Made by a program: the position numbers and the translations under genes
The notes under the pieces: model-generated
Told to the model about the DNA's origin: nothing
Databases searched by the model: none
What the model saw: the letters and a program-made list of their open reading frames with translations, nothing else
Part shown: positions 45,668 to 54,666 of the stretch, piece by piece
Layout: every line of letters begins with the position of its first letter
How positions within the stretch are numbered: the first letter of the stretch is position 1
Assembly (NCBI RefSeq): GCF_900103035.1
Contig: NZ_FMWO01000030.1
Span: forward strand, 1 to 64,000
Length of the DNA stretch: 64,000 nucleotides
Reading direction: 5' to 3'
Source of the DNA: Nitrosomonas mobilis
GTDB lineage: Bacteria > Pseudomonadota > Gammaproteobacteria > Burkholderiales > Nitrosomonadaceae

Positions 45668-47797
45668 ATGACCAGACGTAAAATTCTCGTAACTTCCGCA
45701 TTACCTTATGCGAACGGCAGCATTCATCTCGGCCATCTGGTTGAATATATCCAGACGGATATCTGGGTACGCTTCCAGAAGATGCGCGGGCAAACCGTGC
45801 ATTACGTATGTGCGGATGATACCCACGGCACACCGATCATGCTGCGCGCCGAGAAAGAAGGCGTGACGCCTGAAACCTTGATCGCTCGTGTACACGGTGA
45901 GCACTTACGTGATTTTACCGGCTTTCATATTCACTTCGACAATTATTACAGCACGCACTCCCCTGAGACACGCGAATACGCCGAAGCAATCTACCAGCGG
46001 CTGAAGGCTGCAGGCCTGATCAGTGTACGCGACATCGATCAGTTATTTGATCCGGTCAAAAATATTTTTCTGCCGGATCGCTATGTCAAAGGAGAATGCC
46101 CAAAATGTAGCGCTGCCAATCAGTATGGCGATTCTTGTGAAGCCTGTGGTGCAGCTTATACTCCCACGGAACTGAAGAACCCATATTCCGCTATCTCGGG
46201 TGCCACTCCGGTTAAAAAAGCATCCCGGCATTTCTTCTTCAATTTATCAGATAGTCGCTGTGTTGATTTTTTGCGGCAATGGACACGTGAAGCAGACCAT
46301 CTGCAACCAGAAGCTGCCAACAAAATGCGCGAATGGTTGGGAGATGCTGGGGAAAACAAGCTTTCCGACTGGGATATTTCACGTGATGCACCATATTTTG
46401 GTTTTGAAATTCCGGGTGAAAACGGCAAATATTTTTATGTCTGGCTGGATGCGCCAGTGGGTTACATGGGTAGCTTCAAAAATCTTTGTCAGCAACAGGG
46501 ACTGGATTTTGACGAGTACTGGCAAGAAAATTCTACTACTGAGCTTTATCATTTCATTGGCAAGGATATTTTGTATTTTCATGCCTTATTCTGGCCGGCG
46601 ATGCTAAAGAATGCCGGTTATCGCACGCCGACACAAATTTTTGCGCATGGGTTTCTCACCGTCAATGGTGAAAAAATGAGTAAGTCGCGTGGCACGTTCA
46701 TTACTGCGGAAAGCTACTTGCAACAAGGCCTGAATCCTGAATGGTTACGCTATTATTATGCTGCCAAGCTCAACGGATCCATGGAAGACATCGATCTCAA
46801 TCTGGATGATTTTGTCGCACGCGTCAATGCCGATCTGATCGGAAAATACATCAATATCGCAAGCCGCTGCGCTGGTTTCATTCACAAGCAGTTTAACGGC
46901 GAATTAGTGGCTGGAGAGAATCACCAGAAAATGCAAGTCATGGTTGATCAGCACTTCGGTCACTGGCAACCCCATCTCATCGAAGCAGCATTTGAAGCGC
47001 GCGATTTTGCCGCAGCCATGCGCCAGATCATGAAATATGCAGATGAAGTCAATGAATTGATTCATGAATTGGCACCATGGGAAATCGCCAAGGATAGTGC
47101 ACGTAGCCAGGAGCTCCATCGTGCCTGCAGTCTGGGAATCCAGATGTTTTATCTACTCTCTGGCTATCTGAAACCGGTTCTGCCAGCGATGATGGAAAAA
47201 ATCGAACACTTTCTTAATTCTCCATTATGCAACTGGCAAGCACAAACCACAGCAACTGCATTATCCGGCATGCTGTTACCTGCTGAACACAGGATCAATC
47301 CCTATCAACACCTTATGACACGTATTGACCCCAAGCAAATTAGGGCTTTGGTAGCGGCTAATCAACAGACTATTGAGCCTGATACAGGCGCGCATTCCCA
47401 GACCAGGCATGCTGCTGCACAGCAATCGCAGGAACAACTGCAAAATACCTGCAGCCCCATTGCCGAGACCATTTCCATCGAAGATTTCAGCAAGGTGGAT
47501 TTACGTATTGCGCGTATTATTCGTGCCGAACAGGTAGAAGATGCGAAAAAACTGTTGAAATTGACGCTGGATATCGGATCAGGGCGACGCACCGTATTTG
47601 CCGGCATCAAATCGGCTTATACACCTGAGCAGTTGGAAGGCAGATTGACTGTAATGGTGGCTAATCTAACTCCGCGCCAAATGAAATTTGGCCTGTCGGA
47701 AGGGATGGTGCTCGCAGCAAGTGACGACAATGGGAAGAGTGGGCTGTATCTGCTTGCGCCAGACGATGGTGCTAAGCCGGGAATGCGGGTGAAATAA
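45668..47797 (+). CDS. metG: Methionyl-tRNA synthetase
   Basis: A 709-residue class I aminoacyl-tRNA synthetase. The HIGH-like HLGH is at 20-23 ([15 protein letters not shown]), the zinc-binding CPKC...CEAC near 143-161, and KMSKS near 336-340. A C-terminal OB-fold tRNA-binding domain (about 605-709, beginning [15 protein letters not shown]) allows dimerisation. Length matches the long, dimeric form. Confidence 0.97.
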   Translation: MTRRKILVTSALPYANGSIHLGHLVEYIQTDIWVRFQKMRGQTVHYVCADDTHGTPIMLRAEKEGVTPETLIARVHGEHLRDFTGFHIHFDNYYSTHSPETREYAEAIYQRLKAAGLISVRDIDQLFDPVKNIFLPDRYVKGECPKCSAANQYGDSCEACGAAYTPTELKNPYSAISGATPVKKASRHFFFNLSDSRCVDFLRQWTREADHLQPEAANKMREWLGDAGENKLSDWDISRDAPYFGFEIPGENGKYFYVWLDAPVGYMGSFKNLCQQQGLDFDEYWQENSTTELYHFIGKDILYFHALFWPAMLKNAGYRTPTQIFAHGFLTVNGEKMSKSRGTFITAESYLQQGLNPEWLRYYYAAKLNGSMEDIDLNLDDFVARVNADLIGKYINIASRCAGFIHKQFNGELVAGENHQKMQVMVDQHFGHWQPHLIEAAFEARDFAAAMRQIMKYADEVNELIHELAPWEIAKDSARSQELHRACSLGIQMFYLLSGYLKPVLPAMMEKIEHFLNSPLCNWQAQTTATALSGMLLPAEHRINPYQHLMTRIDPKQIRALVAANQQTIEPDTGAHSQTRHAAAQQSQEQLQNTCSPIAETISIEDFSKVDLRIARIIRAEQVEDAKKLLKLTLDIGSGRRTVFAGIKSAYTPEQLEGRLTVMVANLTPRQMKFGLSEGMVLAASDDNGKSGLYLLAPDDGAKPGMRVK

Positions 47798-47872
47798 AAT
47801 ATTTCGACTGCAGTCAGAAAGCAGAAGACCACCTGAAAGAATGATCTTCTGCCTTGCTGATACTCCAAAAAA

Positions 47873-48043
47873 CTAGTGCATAAGCTGAGTTGGATCCTGC
47901 CCTTCTTTCAAGCAGTTTCCGTTACCGTCTACGCCAAACTCACAGTCTTTGTTGCTTGCAGTTGGATCACCCATGTTTGAACCACCTCCACAAGCGGTTA
48001 ATGTTAATGCTACTAAAGTGGCAGCAAATATTGATAATTTCAT
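47873..48043 (-). CDS. Small lipoprotein, 56 residues
   Basis: Read on the minus strand from ATG at 48043, with AAAGGAGCTT as a strong ribosome-binding site. A lipoprotein signal (MKLSIFAATLVALTLTAC) ends in the lipobox LTAC at 15-18, so the mature protein is about 39 residues beginning CGGGSNMGDP. It contains DGNGN, resembling a short calcium-loop-like motif, and two further Cys that could form a disulfide. Too short for automatic calling. Function unknown. Convergent with metG. Confidence 0.72.
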   Translation of the reverse strand: MKLSIFAATLVALTLTACGGGSNMGDPTASNKDCEFGVDGNGNCLKEGQDPTQLMH

Positions 48044-48080
48044 CACGTTAAGCTCCTTTGTTAGATTTACCTTAAATTAA

Positions 48081-48252
48081 TAAGGGCAGCTCTAAAAAAT
48101 TCGGCATTCTTCTAAACTTTCTCCAGATGAAACCGAGCAAGACTCAGTGCAGACAAAAAATATTTAGCACTGCATGTAACTGACAGATAAGTAATATTTT
48201 TTATGAGCAACGAAGCATTAGATGAAATACAGTTTTTTTAGAAACGCCCTAA
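48081..48252 (+). repeat. Intergenic repeat family II, copy Q (MITE-like)
   Basis: About 170 bp with imperfect terminal inverted repeats: left AGGGCAGCTCTAAAAAA, right TTTTTTTAGAAACGCCCT. The interior shares GCAAGAC, AAAAAATATTTA and ATATTTTTTATGAGCAACGA with copy P at 33.9 kb. No coding capacity. Confidence 0.6.
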
Positions 48253-48555
48253 ACCATGTTGCAGTATAGAATTGTATAACACAAATAAACAAATATCCTA
48301 CAAGTTGAATATTAAGTCTTTGCTGAAAACACCATGAATCATCTTCAAACTTTCCCTGCAAACCGCAGGTTTTAGGCTGCTGCCTGATGCTGAGTGCTGA
48401 TATACCGACTATGTTAAAATGGACATCTGCTTCGGAAACTCTCATTCCGAGTTTGGGGTAAACGGTCAGCAACATTCATACCCCGGCCTGTAAAAACACC
48501 TCTTTAAAACATGGCATTTTACTTTCCACATAATATTTTTAAACTAAACTACTAA
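48253..48555. other. Intergenic region, no gene seen
   Basis: About 300 bp upstream of the methyltransferase gene. An 85-codon minus-strand open frame overlaps repeat copy Q and shows no family features; nothing else is supported. Confidence 0.4.
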
Positions 48556-49338
48556 ATGATTCAGAAAAAGCACAGAATCCAGTTTCCTAAAAATCATAAT
48601 TTTGACTTGGCGCAGGACGAATCCTATTTTTACCTGAAAGAAACAGGAGGACCAGCGAGAAAAATACATTTTCATGATTACCACGAGATCTACCGCATTC
48701 AGGGTTTGTATGAGCAATTGTTTTACGATAGGTTGAAATGCAGCTCACCGCGTAAAGTCGCTTCCATTTTACAATCTACGATGGATCAGTCCAGAAGGAA
48801 TCTCAGCGAGCTTCGTGTCCTCGATCTTGGGGCCGGAAATGGCATGATGGGGGAAGAACTTAAAAAACAAGGTATTTCCCGACTGGTTGGTGTCGACATT
48901 ATTAATGAAGCATACGAAGCGATGATTCGTGATCGCCCCGATGTTTATGATGCTTATTATGTTAATGACTTCACCAATCTGGATAGTGATAAAGAAGAGG
49001 AAATCTCCTCCTGGCGCCTTGACTGTATGACAGTTGTTGCCGCGTTGGGTTTTGGTGATATCCCCCCAAAAGCTTTTATTAATGCATTTAATATTATTGA
49101 AAAAACCGGCTGGGTTGCCTTTAACATCAAAGAAACATTCATGGATCAGAGTGATAAAACCGGATTTTCAAGGCTGATTCGCGAACTGATTTTTTCCGAA
49201 TATCTGCATATCTATCATATCGAACGCTATCAACATAGGCTGTCGACCGAAGGGCTGCCGCTGTACTATTACGCTGTTGCCGGATTGAAGAACAACGATG
49301 TTCCGCTAGACTTTCTGGCGGAAAAGTCTTTGCTGTAG
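48556..49338 (+). CDS. Class I SAM-dependent methyltransferase-like protein
   Basis: A 260-residue protein with a methyltransferase fold: motif I VLDLGAGNGMMGEEL (about 92-106), an acidic residue after strand 2 (VGVDI) and a post-I Asp region. The N-terminus (HFHDYHEIYRIQGLYEQLFY) is unusual for housekeeping methyltransferases. Substrate not recognised. It precedes metK by 162 bp on the same strand, so use of the SAM made there is natural but no operon is evident. Confidence 0.75.
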   Translation: MIQKKHRIQFPKNHNFDLAQDESYFYLKETGGPARKIHFHDYHEIYRIQGLYEQLFYDRLKCSSPRKVASILQSTMDQSRRNLSELRVLDLGAGNGMMGEELKKQGISRLVGVDIINEAYEAMIRDRPDVYDAYYVNDFTNLDSDKEEEISSWRLDCMTVVAALGFGDIPPKAFINAFNIIEKTGWVAFNIKETFMDQSDKTGFSRLIRELIFSEYLHIYHIERYQHRLSTEGLPLYYYAVAGLKNNDVPLDFLAEKSLL

Positions 49339-49500
49339 ACTTTGAATCTTATCATTTAGCATAAAATTCCAGTATAGGCTGATGAACGTTTCTACTCCTG
49401 ATCAAAATTTTTGATTGCTTCAAGTGTTGCAGTTAATGATCAAGGAAAATTATTGCCCTTAATCCATATTAATTATATGAGGTTTTAGTAAAACAAAATT

Positions 49501-50664
49501 ATGAGTGACTTTCTTTTTACTTCTGAATCCGTATCCGAGGGCCATCCAGACAAAGTAGCTGACCAGATATCGGATGCTGTACTTGACGCAATTTTGACGC
49601 AGGATCCTCATGCCCGGGTTGCATGTGAAACCATGTGCAGCACCGGACTGATTGTTCTATCTGGTGAAATAACAACTCATGCAACTGTTGATTACAACGT
49701 CATTCCCAGGGAAACCGTACGCAATATCGGCTATACGAGCTCCGAGATCGGCTTTGACGCTACGACCTGCGCGGTATTAACAGCGTTCAACAAGCAATCT
49801 CCCGATATTGCCCAAGGAGTGAATCGCAGCAAGGAAAAAGAGATGGAGCAGGGAGCAGGAGACCAGGGGCTGATGTTTGGCTATGCCTGTGATGAAACAC
49901 CGCAGTTGATGCCCATGCCGATTTTTTATGCGCATCGCTTAGTTGAGCAACAAGCAAAAGTGCGAAAAAATGGCAAGCTGCCTTGGCTCCGGCCGGATGC
50001 CAAATCCCAGGTATCAGTGCGTTACAGAGATGGCGTCCCACAAGGAATTGAAACCGTTGTGATTTCCACCCAACATGACCCCGATATCAGTCATGACAAT
50101 CTCAAGGAAGGCGTCATCGAAGAAATCATCAAACCGGTACTGCCAGCAAAAATGCTCAGCAACCAGATTCAGTACCTCATCAATCCAACCGGCAGGTTTG
50201 TCGTTGGTGGTCCAATGGGCGACTGTGGCCTGACAGGACGTAAAATCATCGTCGATACCTATGGCGGTACCGCGCATCATGGTGGCGGTGCATTTTCCGG
50301 CAAGGATCCTTCCAAAGTGGATCGTTCTGCGACTTATGCCGGCCGTTATGTCGCCAAAAATATCGTTGCTGCCGGGCTGGCAAAAAGATGTGAAATTCAA
50401 GTGGCTTATGCCATTGGAGTGGCAAAACCAGTATCGCTAATGGTGCAAACTTTCGGCACCGGCAAAATCAGCGATGAAAAACTGGCGGAGCTGGTAAGCC
50501 GTCATTTTGACCTGCGCCCGCGCGCCATCATTCACGAGCTAGATTTGCTGCGCCCGATCTATGCCAAAACAGCAGCCTATGGTCATTTTGGTCGCGAAGA
50601 GCCAGATTTTACTTGGGAAAAAACTGACCTTGCCGAGCAATTGCGAGCCGATGTCGGAATTTAA
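49501..50664 (+). CDS. metK: S-adenosylmethionine synthetase
   Basis: A 387-residue MetK that makes SAM from methionine and [18 protein letters not shown] (about 11-25), [12 protein letters not shown] (about 119-130) and [16 protein letters not shown] (about 261-276) are the family signatures. First gene of the methyl cycle cluster metK-ahcY-metF. Confidence 0.98.
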   Translation: MSDFLFTSESVSEGHPDKVADQISDAVLDAILTQDPHARVACETMCSTGLIVLSGEITTHATVDYNVIPRETVRNIGYTSSEIGFDATTCAVLTAFNKQSPDIAQGVNRSKEKEMEQGAGDQGLMFGYACDETPQLMPMPIFYAHRLVEQQAKVRKNGKLPWLRPDAKSQVSVRYRDGVPQGIETVVISTQHDPDISHDNLKEGVIEEIIKPVLPAKMLSNQIQYLINPTGRFVVGGPMGDCGLTGRKIIVDTYGGTAHHGGGAFSGKDPSKVDRSATYAGRYVAKNIVAAGLAKRCEIQVAYAIGVAKPVSLMVQTFGTGKISDEKLAELVSRHFDLRPRAIIHELDLLRPIYAKTAAYGHFGREEPDFTWEKTDLAEQLRADVGI

Positions 50665-50693
50665 TACCTGACTAATCCAGCCAATTTTTATCC

Positions 50694-50768
50694 TGTACCG
50701 AGGAGCGCTGCAGCGTGTTATTAACGTGAGGCTCGTACAGAATTATTCTTCAAGTAACAACGGCGCTC
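50694..50768 (+). promoter_or_regulatory. SAH riboswitch upstream of ahcY
   Basis: The leader between metK and ahcY fits the S-adenosylhomocysteine riboswitch. It contains CCGAGGAGCGCTG (50698-50710), GAGGCTCG (50728-50735) and AACGGCGCTC (50759-50768). P1 forms between TGTACCGAG and CTCGTACA; the pseudoknot-like pairing is GAGCGCTG with CGGCGCTC. Such riboswitches switch on SAH hydrolase genes when SAH accumulates. The distance to the ahcY start is 24 bp, which suits control of translation initiation. Confidence 0.88.
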
Positions 50769-50792
50769 TTTTATCATTGATGGAGATATGGA

Positions 50793-52229
50793 ATGAGTGC
50801 AGTAATCAATACAAAACCCGTTAACAGCCAATTTACTGACTACAAAGTTGCTGATTTGTCTCTGGCGGAGTGGGGCAGCAAGGAAATAGCCATCGCGGAG
50901 ACTGAAATGCCGGGTCTGATGGCATTACGTGAACAATATGCCGGCCAGAAGCCATTGGCCGGGGCGCGAATTGCCGGTTCGCTGCATATGACGATACAGA
51001 CGGCAGTGTTGATCGAAACACTGACCGCGTTAGGTGCGGAAGTTCGCTGGGCTTCATGCAATATTTTTTCCACGCAGGATCACGCCGCTGCCGCTATCGC
51101 TGCGCAGAATATTCCAGTTTTTGCTTATAAGGGTGAATCGCTGGAAGACTACTGGGAATATGCACACCAGATTTTTGAATGGTCGAGTGATGGCTCGCGC
51201 ACTGCCAACATGATTCTGGATGATGGTGGAGACGCAACCTTGCTGCTTATTCTGGGCAGCAGAGCAGAAAAGGATCCATCCGTGATTGCGAACCCTGCCA
51301 ATGAAGAAGAGCAAGCGCTATTTGCCTCCATCAAAAAACGACTGGCAAATCAACCTGGCTGGTATTCACGCAATCTCGCCAATATTCAAGGCGTGACTGA
51401 AGAAACCACCACGGGCGTGCATCGTCTCTATGAGATGGAGAAAAAAGGTGAGTTGCCTTTCCCGGCGATCAATGTCAATGATTCGGTGACTAAATCCAAG
51501 TTTGACAATCTGTATGGCTGCCGCGAGTCTTTGGTTGATGGTATCAAGCGTGCGACTGATGTAATGATTGCCGGAAAAATAGCAATCGTTTGCGGCTACG
51601 GTGATGTTGGTAAGGGCTGTGCACAGTCACTGCGCGGGCTGGGTGCGACCGTATGGATCACGGAAATCGATCCGATCTGTGCCCTGCAAGCAGCGATGGA
51701 AGGCTTTCGCGTGGTGACCATGAATGATGCCTGTGATAAAGCCGACATATTCGTGACCGCAACGGGTAATTTGCGTGTCATCGCCCATGATCACATGATC
51801 AAGATGAAAAATCAGGCGATTGTTTGCAATATTGGGCACTTTGATTCGGAAATCGATATTGCTTCCGTCCAGAAATACACATGGGAAAATATCAAACCGC
51901 AAGTTGACCATGTCATCTTTCCTTCTGGTCGCCGCATCATTGTGCTGGCGCAGGGGCGGCTGGTGAATCTGGGGTGTGGAACAGGGCATCCTTCGTTTGT
52001 CATGTCAAATTCTTTTACCAATCAGGTTCTTGCACAAATCGAACTGTGGACCAGAGGGGAAAATTATCATCAAAAAGTGTATGTGCTGCCTAAGCATCTG
52101 GATGAAAAAGTTGCTCGCTTGCATTTGGAGAAACTTGGTGTCAATTTAACGGAATTGACCGACGAGCAGGCAAGCTATCTGAATCTGGACAAGAACGGCC
52201 CTTATAAACCGGAAACCTATCGTTACTGA
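50793..52229 (+). CDS. ahcY: S-adenosylhomocysteine hydrolase
   Basis: A 478-residue enzyme that splits SAH into homocysteine and adenosine, relieving product inhibition of methyltransferases. [15 protein letters not shown] (about 88-102), DDGGDATLL, the NAD-binding [12 protein letters not shown] (about 267-278) and the C-terminal YKPETYRY are conserved. ATG at 50793 follows GGAGATATGGA. Regulated by the upstream SAH riboswitch. Confidence 0.98.
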   Translation: MSAVINTKPVNSQFTDYKVADLSLAEWGSKEIAIAETEMPGLMALREQYAGQKPLAGARIAGSLHMTIQTAVLIETLTALGAEVRWASCNIFSTQDHAAAAIAAQNIPVFAYKGESLEDYWEYAHQIFEWSSDGSRTANMILDDGGDATLLLILGSRAEKDPSVIANPANEEEQALFASIKKRLANQPGWYSRNLANIQGVTEETTTGVHRLYEMEKKGELPFPAINVNDSVTKSKFDNLYGCRESLVDGIKRATDVMIAGKIAIVCGYGDVGKGCAQSLRGLGATVWITEIDPICALQAAMEGFRVVTMNDACDKADIFVTATGNLRVIAHDHMIKMKNQAIVCNIGHFDSEIDIASVQKYTWENIKPQVDHVIFPSGRRIIVLAQGRLVNLGCGTGHPSFVMSNSFTNQVLAQIELWTRGENYHQKVYVLPKHLDEKVARLHLEKLGVNLTELTDEQASYLNLDKNGPYKPETYRY

Positions 52230-52249
52230 TAATTTTATTGGTAGAAACC

Positions 52250-52278
52250 ACACCAGCGCATAATCCAGGCGCTGGTGT
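52250..52278. terminator. Stem-loop between ahcY and metF
   Basis: A perfect 10 bp inverted repeat, ACACCAGCGC (52250-52259) and GCGCTGGTGT (52269-52278), only 19 bp before the metF start. T-richness after it is weak (CTGTTTATAAA), so it may be a partial terminator or mRNA-stabilising structure within the operon. Confidence 0.5.
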
Positions 52279-52297
52279 CTGTTTATAAAGGCGTCGC

Positions 52298-53143
52298 ATG
52301 CAGTCCCAAAAAAAATTCCCACCCACTTTTAGTTTTGAATTTTTCCCGCCACAGACAGAAGAAGGACAGCAGAAACTTCGAGCGACCAGAATTCAGCTTG
52401 CGCAATTTTGTCCGAAATTTTTTTCAGTTACCTTTGGTGCGGGTGGCTCCACACGTGACCGTACCCTGGCAACAGTACTGGAAATACAGGCCGAAGGCTA
52501 TCCGGTTGCCCCTCATCTCTCCTGCATTGGATCGACACGTGAGAATATTCGTAACATTCTTGAAACCTATCGCACACATGGCGTGACTCATTTAGTAGCA
52601 TTACGCGGTGATCTGCCCTCCGGCATGGCGCAAGCCGGTGAATTTCGGTACGCCAACGAACTGGTAGCGTTTATTCGCAAAGAGTTTGCTGACATATTTC
52701 AAATTGAGGTTGCTGCCTACCCGGAATATCATCCGCATACGCGTTCAGCACAGGAAGACTTTGCCAATTTCAGACGCAAGGTAGAAGCAGGTGCGAGTGC
52801 CGCCATCACGCAATTTTTTTATAATGCCGATGCCTATTTTCATTTCATCGATATGTGTGAAAGAATCAACCTCGATATTCCTGTCGTTCCGGGCATCATG
52901 CCAATTGGAAATTTTTCGCAGCTGACCCGCTTTGCCGACAGCTGTGGTGCGGAAATTCCACGCTGGATCCGTCGCAAGATGGAAGGTTTTGGGGATGACA
53001 CGGCTTCCATTCAAGCTTTTGGACTCGATGTCGTCACGGCATTGTGTAACCGTCTATTGGAAGCCGGCGCACCCGGGCTGCATTTCTACACCCTCAACTC
53101 TGCGGTGCTATCGACCAAGATCTGGCAACGCCTATCATTATAA
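52298..53143 (+). CDS. metF: Methylenetetrahydrofolate reductase
   Basis: A 281-residue MetF that reduces 5,10-methylene-THF to 5-methyl-THF for methionine regeneration. FSFEFFPPQTEEG (about 9-21) holds the catalytic Glu, and FFYNADAYFHFIDMCE and VPGIMPI are typical. It follows ahcY by 68 bp and completes the methyl cycle set. An sbcB frame begins one base after its stop. Confidence 0.96.
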   Translation: MQSQKKFPPTFSFEFFPPQTEEGQQKLRATRIQLAQFCPKFFSVTFGAGGSTRDRTLATVLEIQAEGYPVAPHLSCIGSTRENIRNILETYRTHGVTHLVALRGDLPSGMAQAGEFRYANELVAFIRKEFADIFQIEVAAYPEYHPHTRSAQEDFANFRRKVEAGASAAITQFFYNADAYFHFIDMCERINLDIPVVPGIMPIGNFSQLTRFADSCGAEIPRWIRRKMEGFGDDTASIQAFGLDVVTALCNRLLEAGAPGLHFYTLNSAVLSTKIWQRLSL

Positions 53144-53144
53144 A

Positions 53145-54611
53145 TTGCAATCAGAATTTACTTTTTACTGGCACGATTACGAAACCTTTGGCGCAGATCC
53201 GGCCTGGGACCGGCCAGCCCAGTTTGCAGGTATCCGCACAGATAGTGCGCTCAATGAAATTGATGAGCCACTCGTCATTTATTGCAAGCCACCTCATGAC
53301 CGTCTACCACAGCCGGAAGCTTGCCTGCTAACTGGCATCACCCCCCAGCTTACCGAGTCACAAGGGTTGATCGAACCTGAATTCATCGCACGCATTCATG
53401 AACAACTTGTGCGACCGGGAACCTGCGCACTTGGCTACAACACGCTACGCTTCGATGATGAAGTAACCCGCTACGCACTCTATCGCAACTTTTATGATCC
53501 TTACGCACGTGAATGGCAGCAGGGTAACTCACGCTGGGATCTGATCGATCTGGTGCGTATGGCTTATGCATTACGCCCGGAAGGGATCAGCTGGCCATAT
53601 CATGAAAACGGCAAACCCAGTTTCCGGCTGGAAGATCTAGCTAAAGCCAATGGGCTCATCCATGACAGCGCGCATGACGCACTCTCTGATGTGCGCGCGA
53701 CCATTGCCCTTGCGAAATTGATCAAGACGCAACAGCCACGCCTCTATAAATGGCTATTGCGGCTACGTGACAAACGTGAAGCGGCCAAACTGATTGATGT
53801 AACAGCACATACGCCTCTGGTTCATACCTCTCGCATGTATCCGGCTGAAACCGGTTGCACCACGCTCGTCATGCCGATGCTGCCCGATACCAACAATATG
53901 AACAGTATTCTGGTGTACGATCTGCGCCACGACCCCTCCGAATTCCTGATGATGGATACGACCACATTGGCAGAGCGGCTGTTCACATCGAATGCGAATT
54001 TGCCACTTGGTGCTCCACGCTTGCCGGTAAAGTCCATCAGGCTCAACAAATGCCCTGCACTGGCTCCACAGAATATTCTCGATGAGCAGACTGCCAGTCG
54101 CATCAAACTGGATACTGATCAGTGCCTGAAACATGCACAATTATTATCCGGAGAACGGGATTTCATGCAGCGCGTGCTGCAAATCTATACCAATCGTAGC
54201 TTTGAGGCTGTCCGCGATGCCGAACTCGCCCTTTACGACGGATTCATCAGCAATGATGATCGTGCACTGCTGCCTGGTGTGCGGGAAGCACAACCGGACA
54301 GACTTGCCGATTACGTCAAAAGATTTCAGGATGACCGCTATCCAGAATTATTGTTTCGTTATCGCGCTCGCTACTGGCCACACACTCTGTCGCACGAGGA
54401 AAAAATACGCTGGCGGGCTTATTGTCAGCAGCAACTTAACGAGCAAAAAACAGAAAACCATCATACGCTACCAAGCTATCAGGCATTACTGATACAGTTA
54501 CGCCAGCAACTACCGGGAGAATTATCTTCATCCAGCAAAAAAATACTCGATGATCTGGAAGCCTGGGGCACGATGCTGGCACGGGAAAATGAAATTGACA
54601 TCTGTTTGTGA
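53145..54611 (+). CDS. sbcB: Exodeoxyribonuclease I
   Basis: A 488-residue 3'-5' exonuclease specific for single-stranded DNA, active in recombination and mismatch repair. The DEDD motif I HDYETFG is at 10-16, then RPAQFAGIRTD, YNTLRFDDEVTRYALYRNFY and motif III AHDALSDVRATIALA (about 184-198). Length agrees with E. coli ExoI (475). Homology begins at the TTG at 53145, one base after the metF stop; the frame extends upstream inside metF but the extra residues do not belong to the family. Translational coupling to metF is likely. Confidence 0.92.
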   Translation: MQSEFTFYWHDYETFGADPAWDRPAQFAGIRTDSALNEIDEPLVIYCKPPHDRLPQPEACLLTGITPQLTESQGLIEPEFIARIHEQLVRPGTCALGYNTLRFDDEVTRYALYRNFYDPYAREWQQGNSRWDLIDLVRMAYALRPEGISWPYHENGKPSFRLEDLAKANGLIHDSAHDALSDVRATIALAKLIKTQQPRLYKWLLRLRDKREAAKLIDVTAHTPLVHTSRMYPAETGCTTLVMPMLPDTNNMNSILVYDLRHDPSEFLMMDTTTLAERLFTSNANLPLGAPRLPVKSIRLNKCPALAPQNILDEQTASRIKLDTDQCLKHAQLLSGERDFMQRVLQIYTNRSFEAVRDAELALYDGFISNDDRALLPGVREAQPDRLADYVKRFQDDRYPELLFRYRARYWPHTLSHEEKIRWRAYCQQQLNEQKTENHHTLPSYQALLIQLRQQLPGELSSSSKKILDDLEAWGTMLARENEIDICL

Positions 54612-54666
54612 AACACTTGTATCCTGAACCCGGAATCGGTTAGGGTAAATCTTTGAGACATTTCTG

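Noticed and set aside
52932-53144. Longer N-terminus for sbcB
   Set aside because: The extra residues are the shifted reading of metF; ExoI homology begins at the TTG at 53145.
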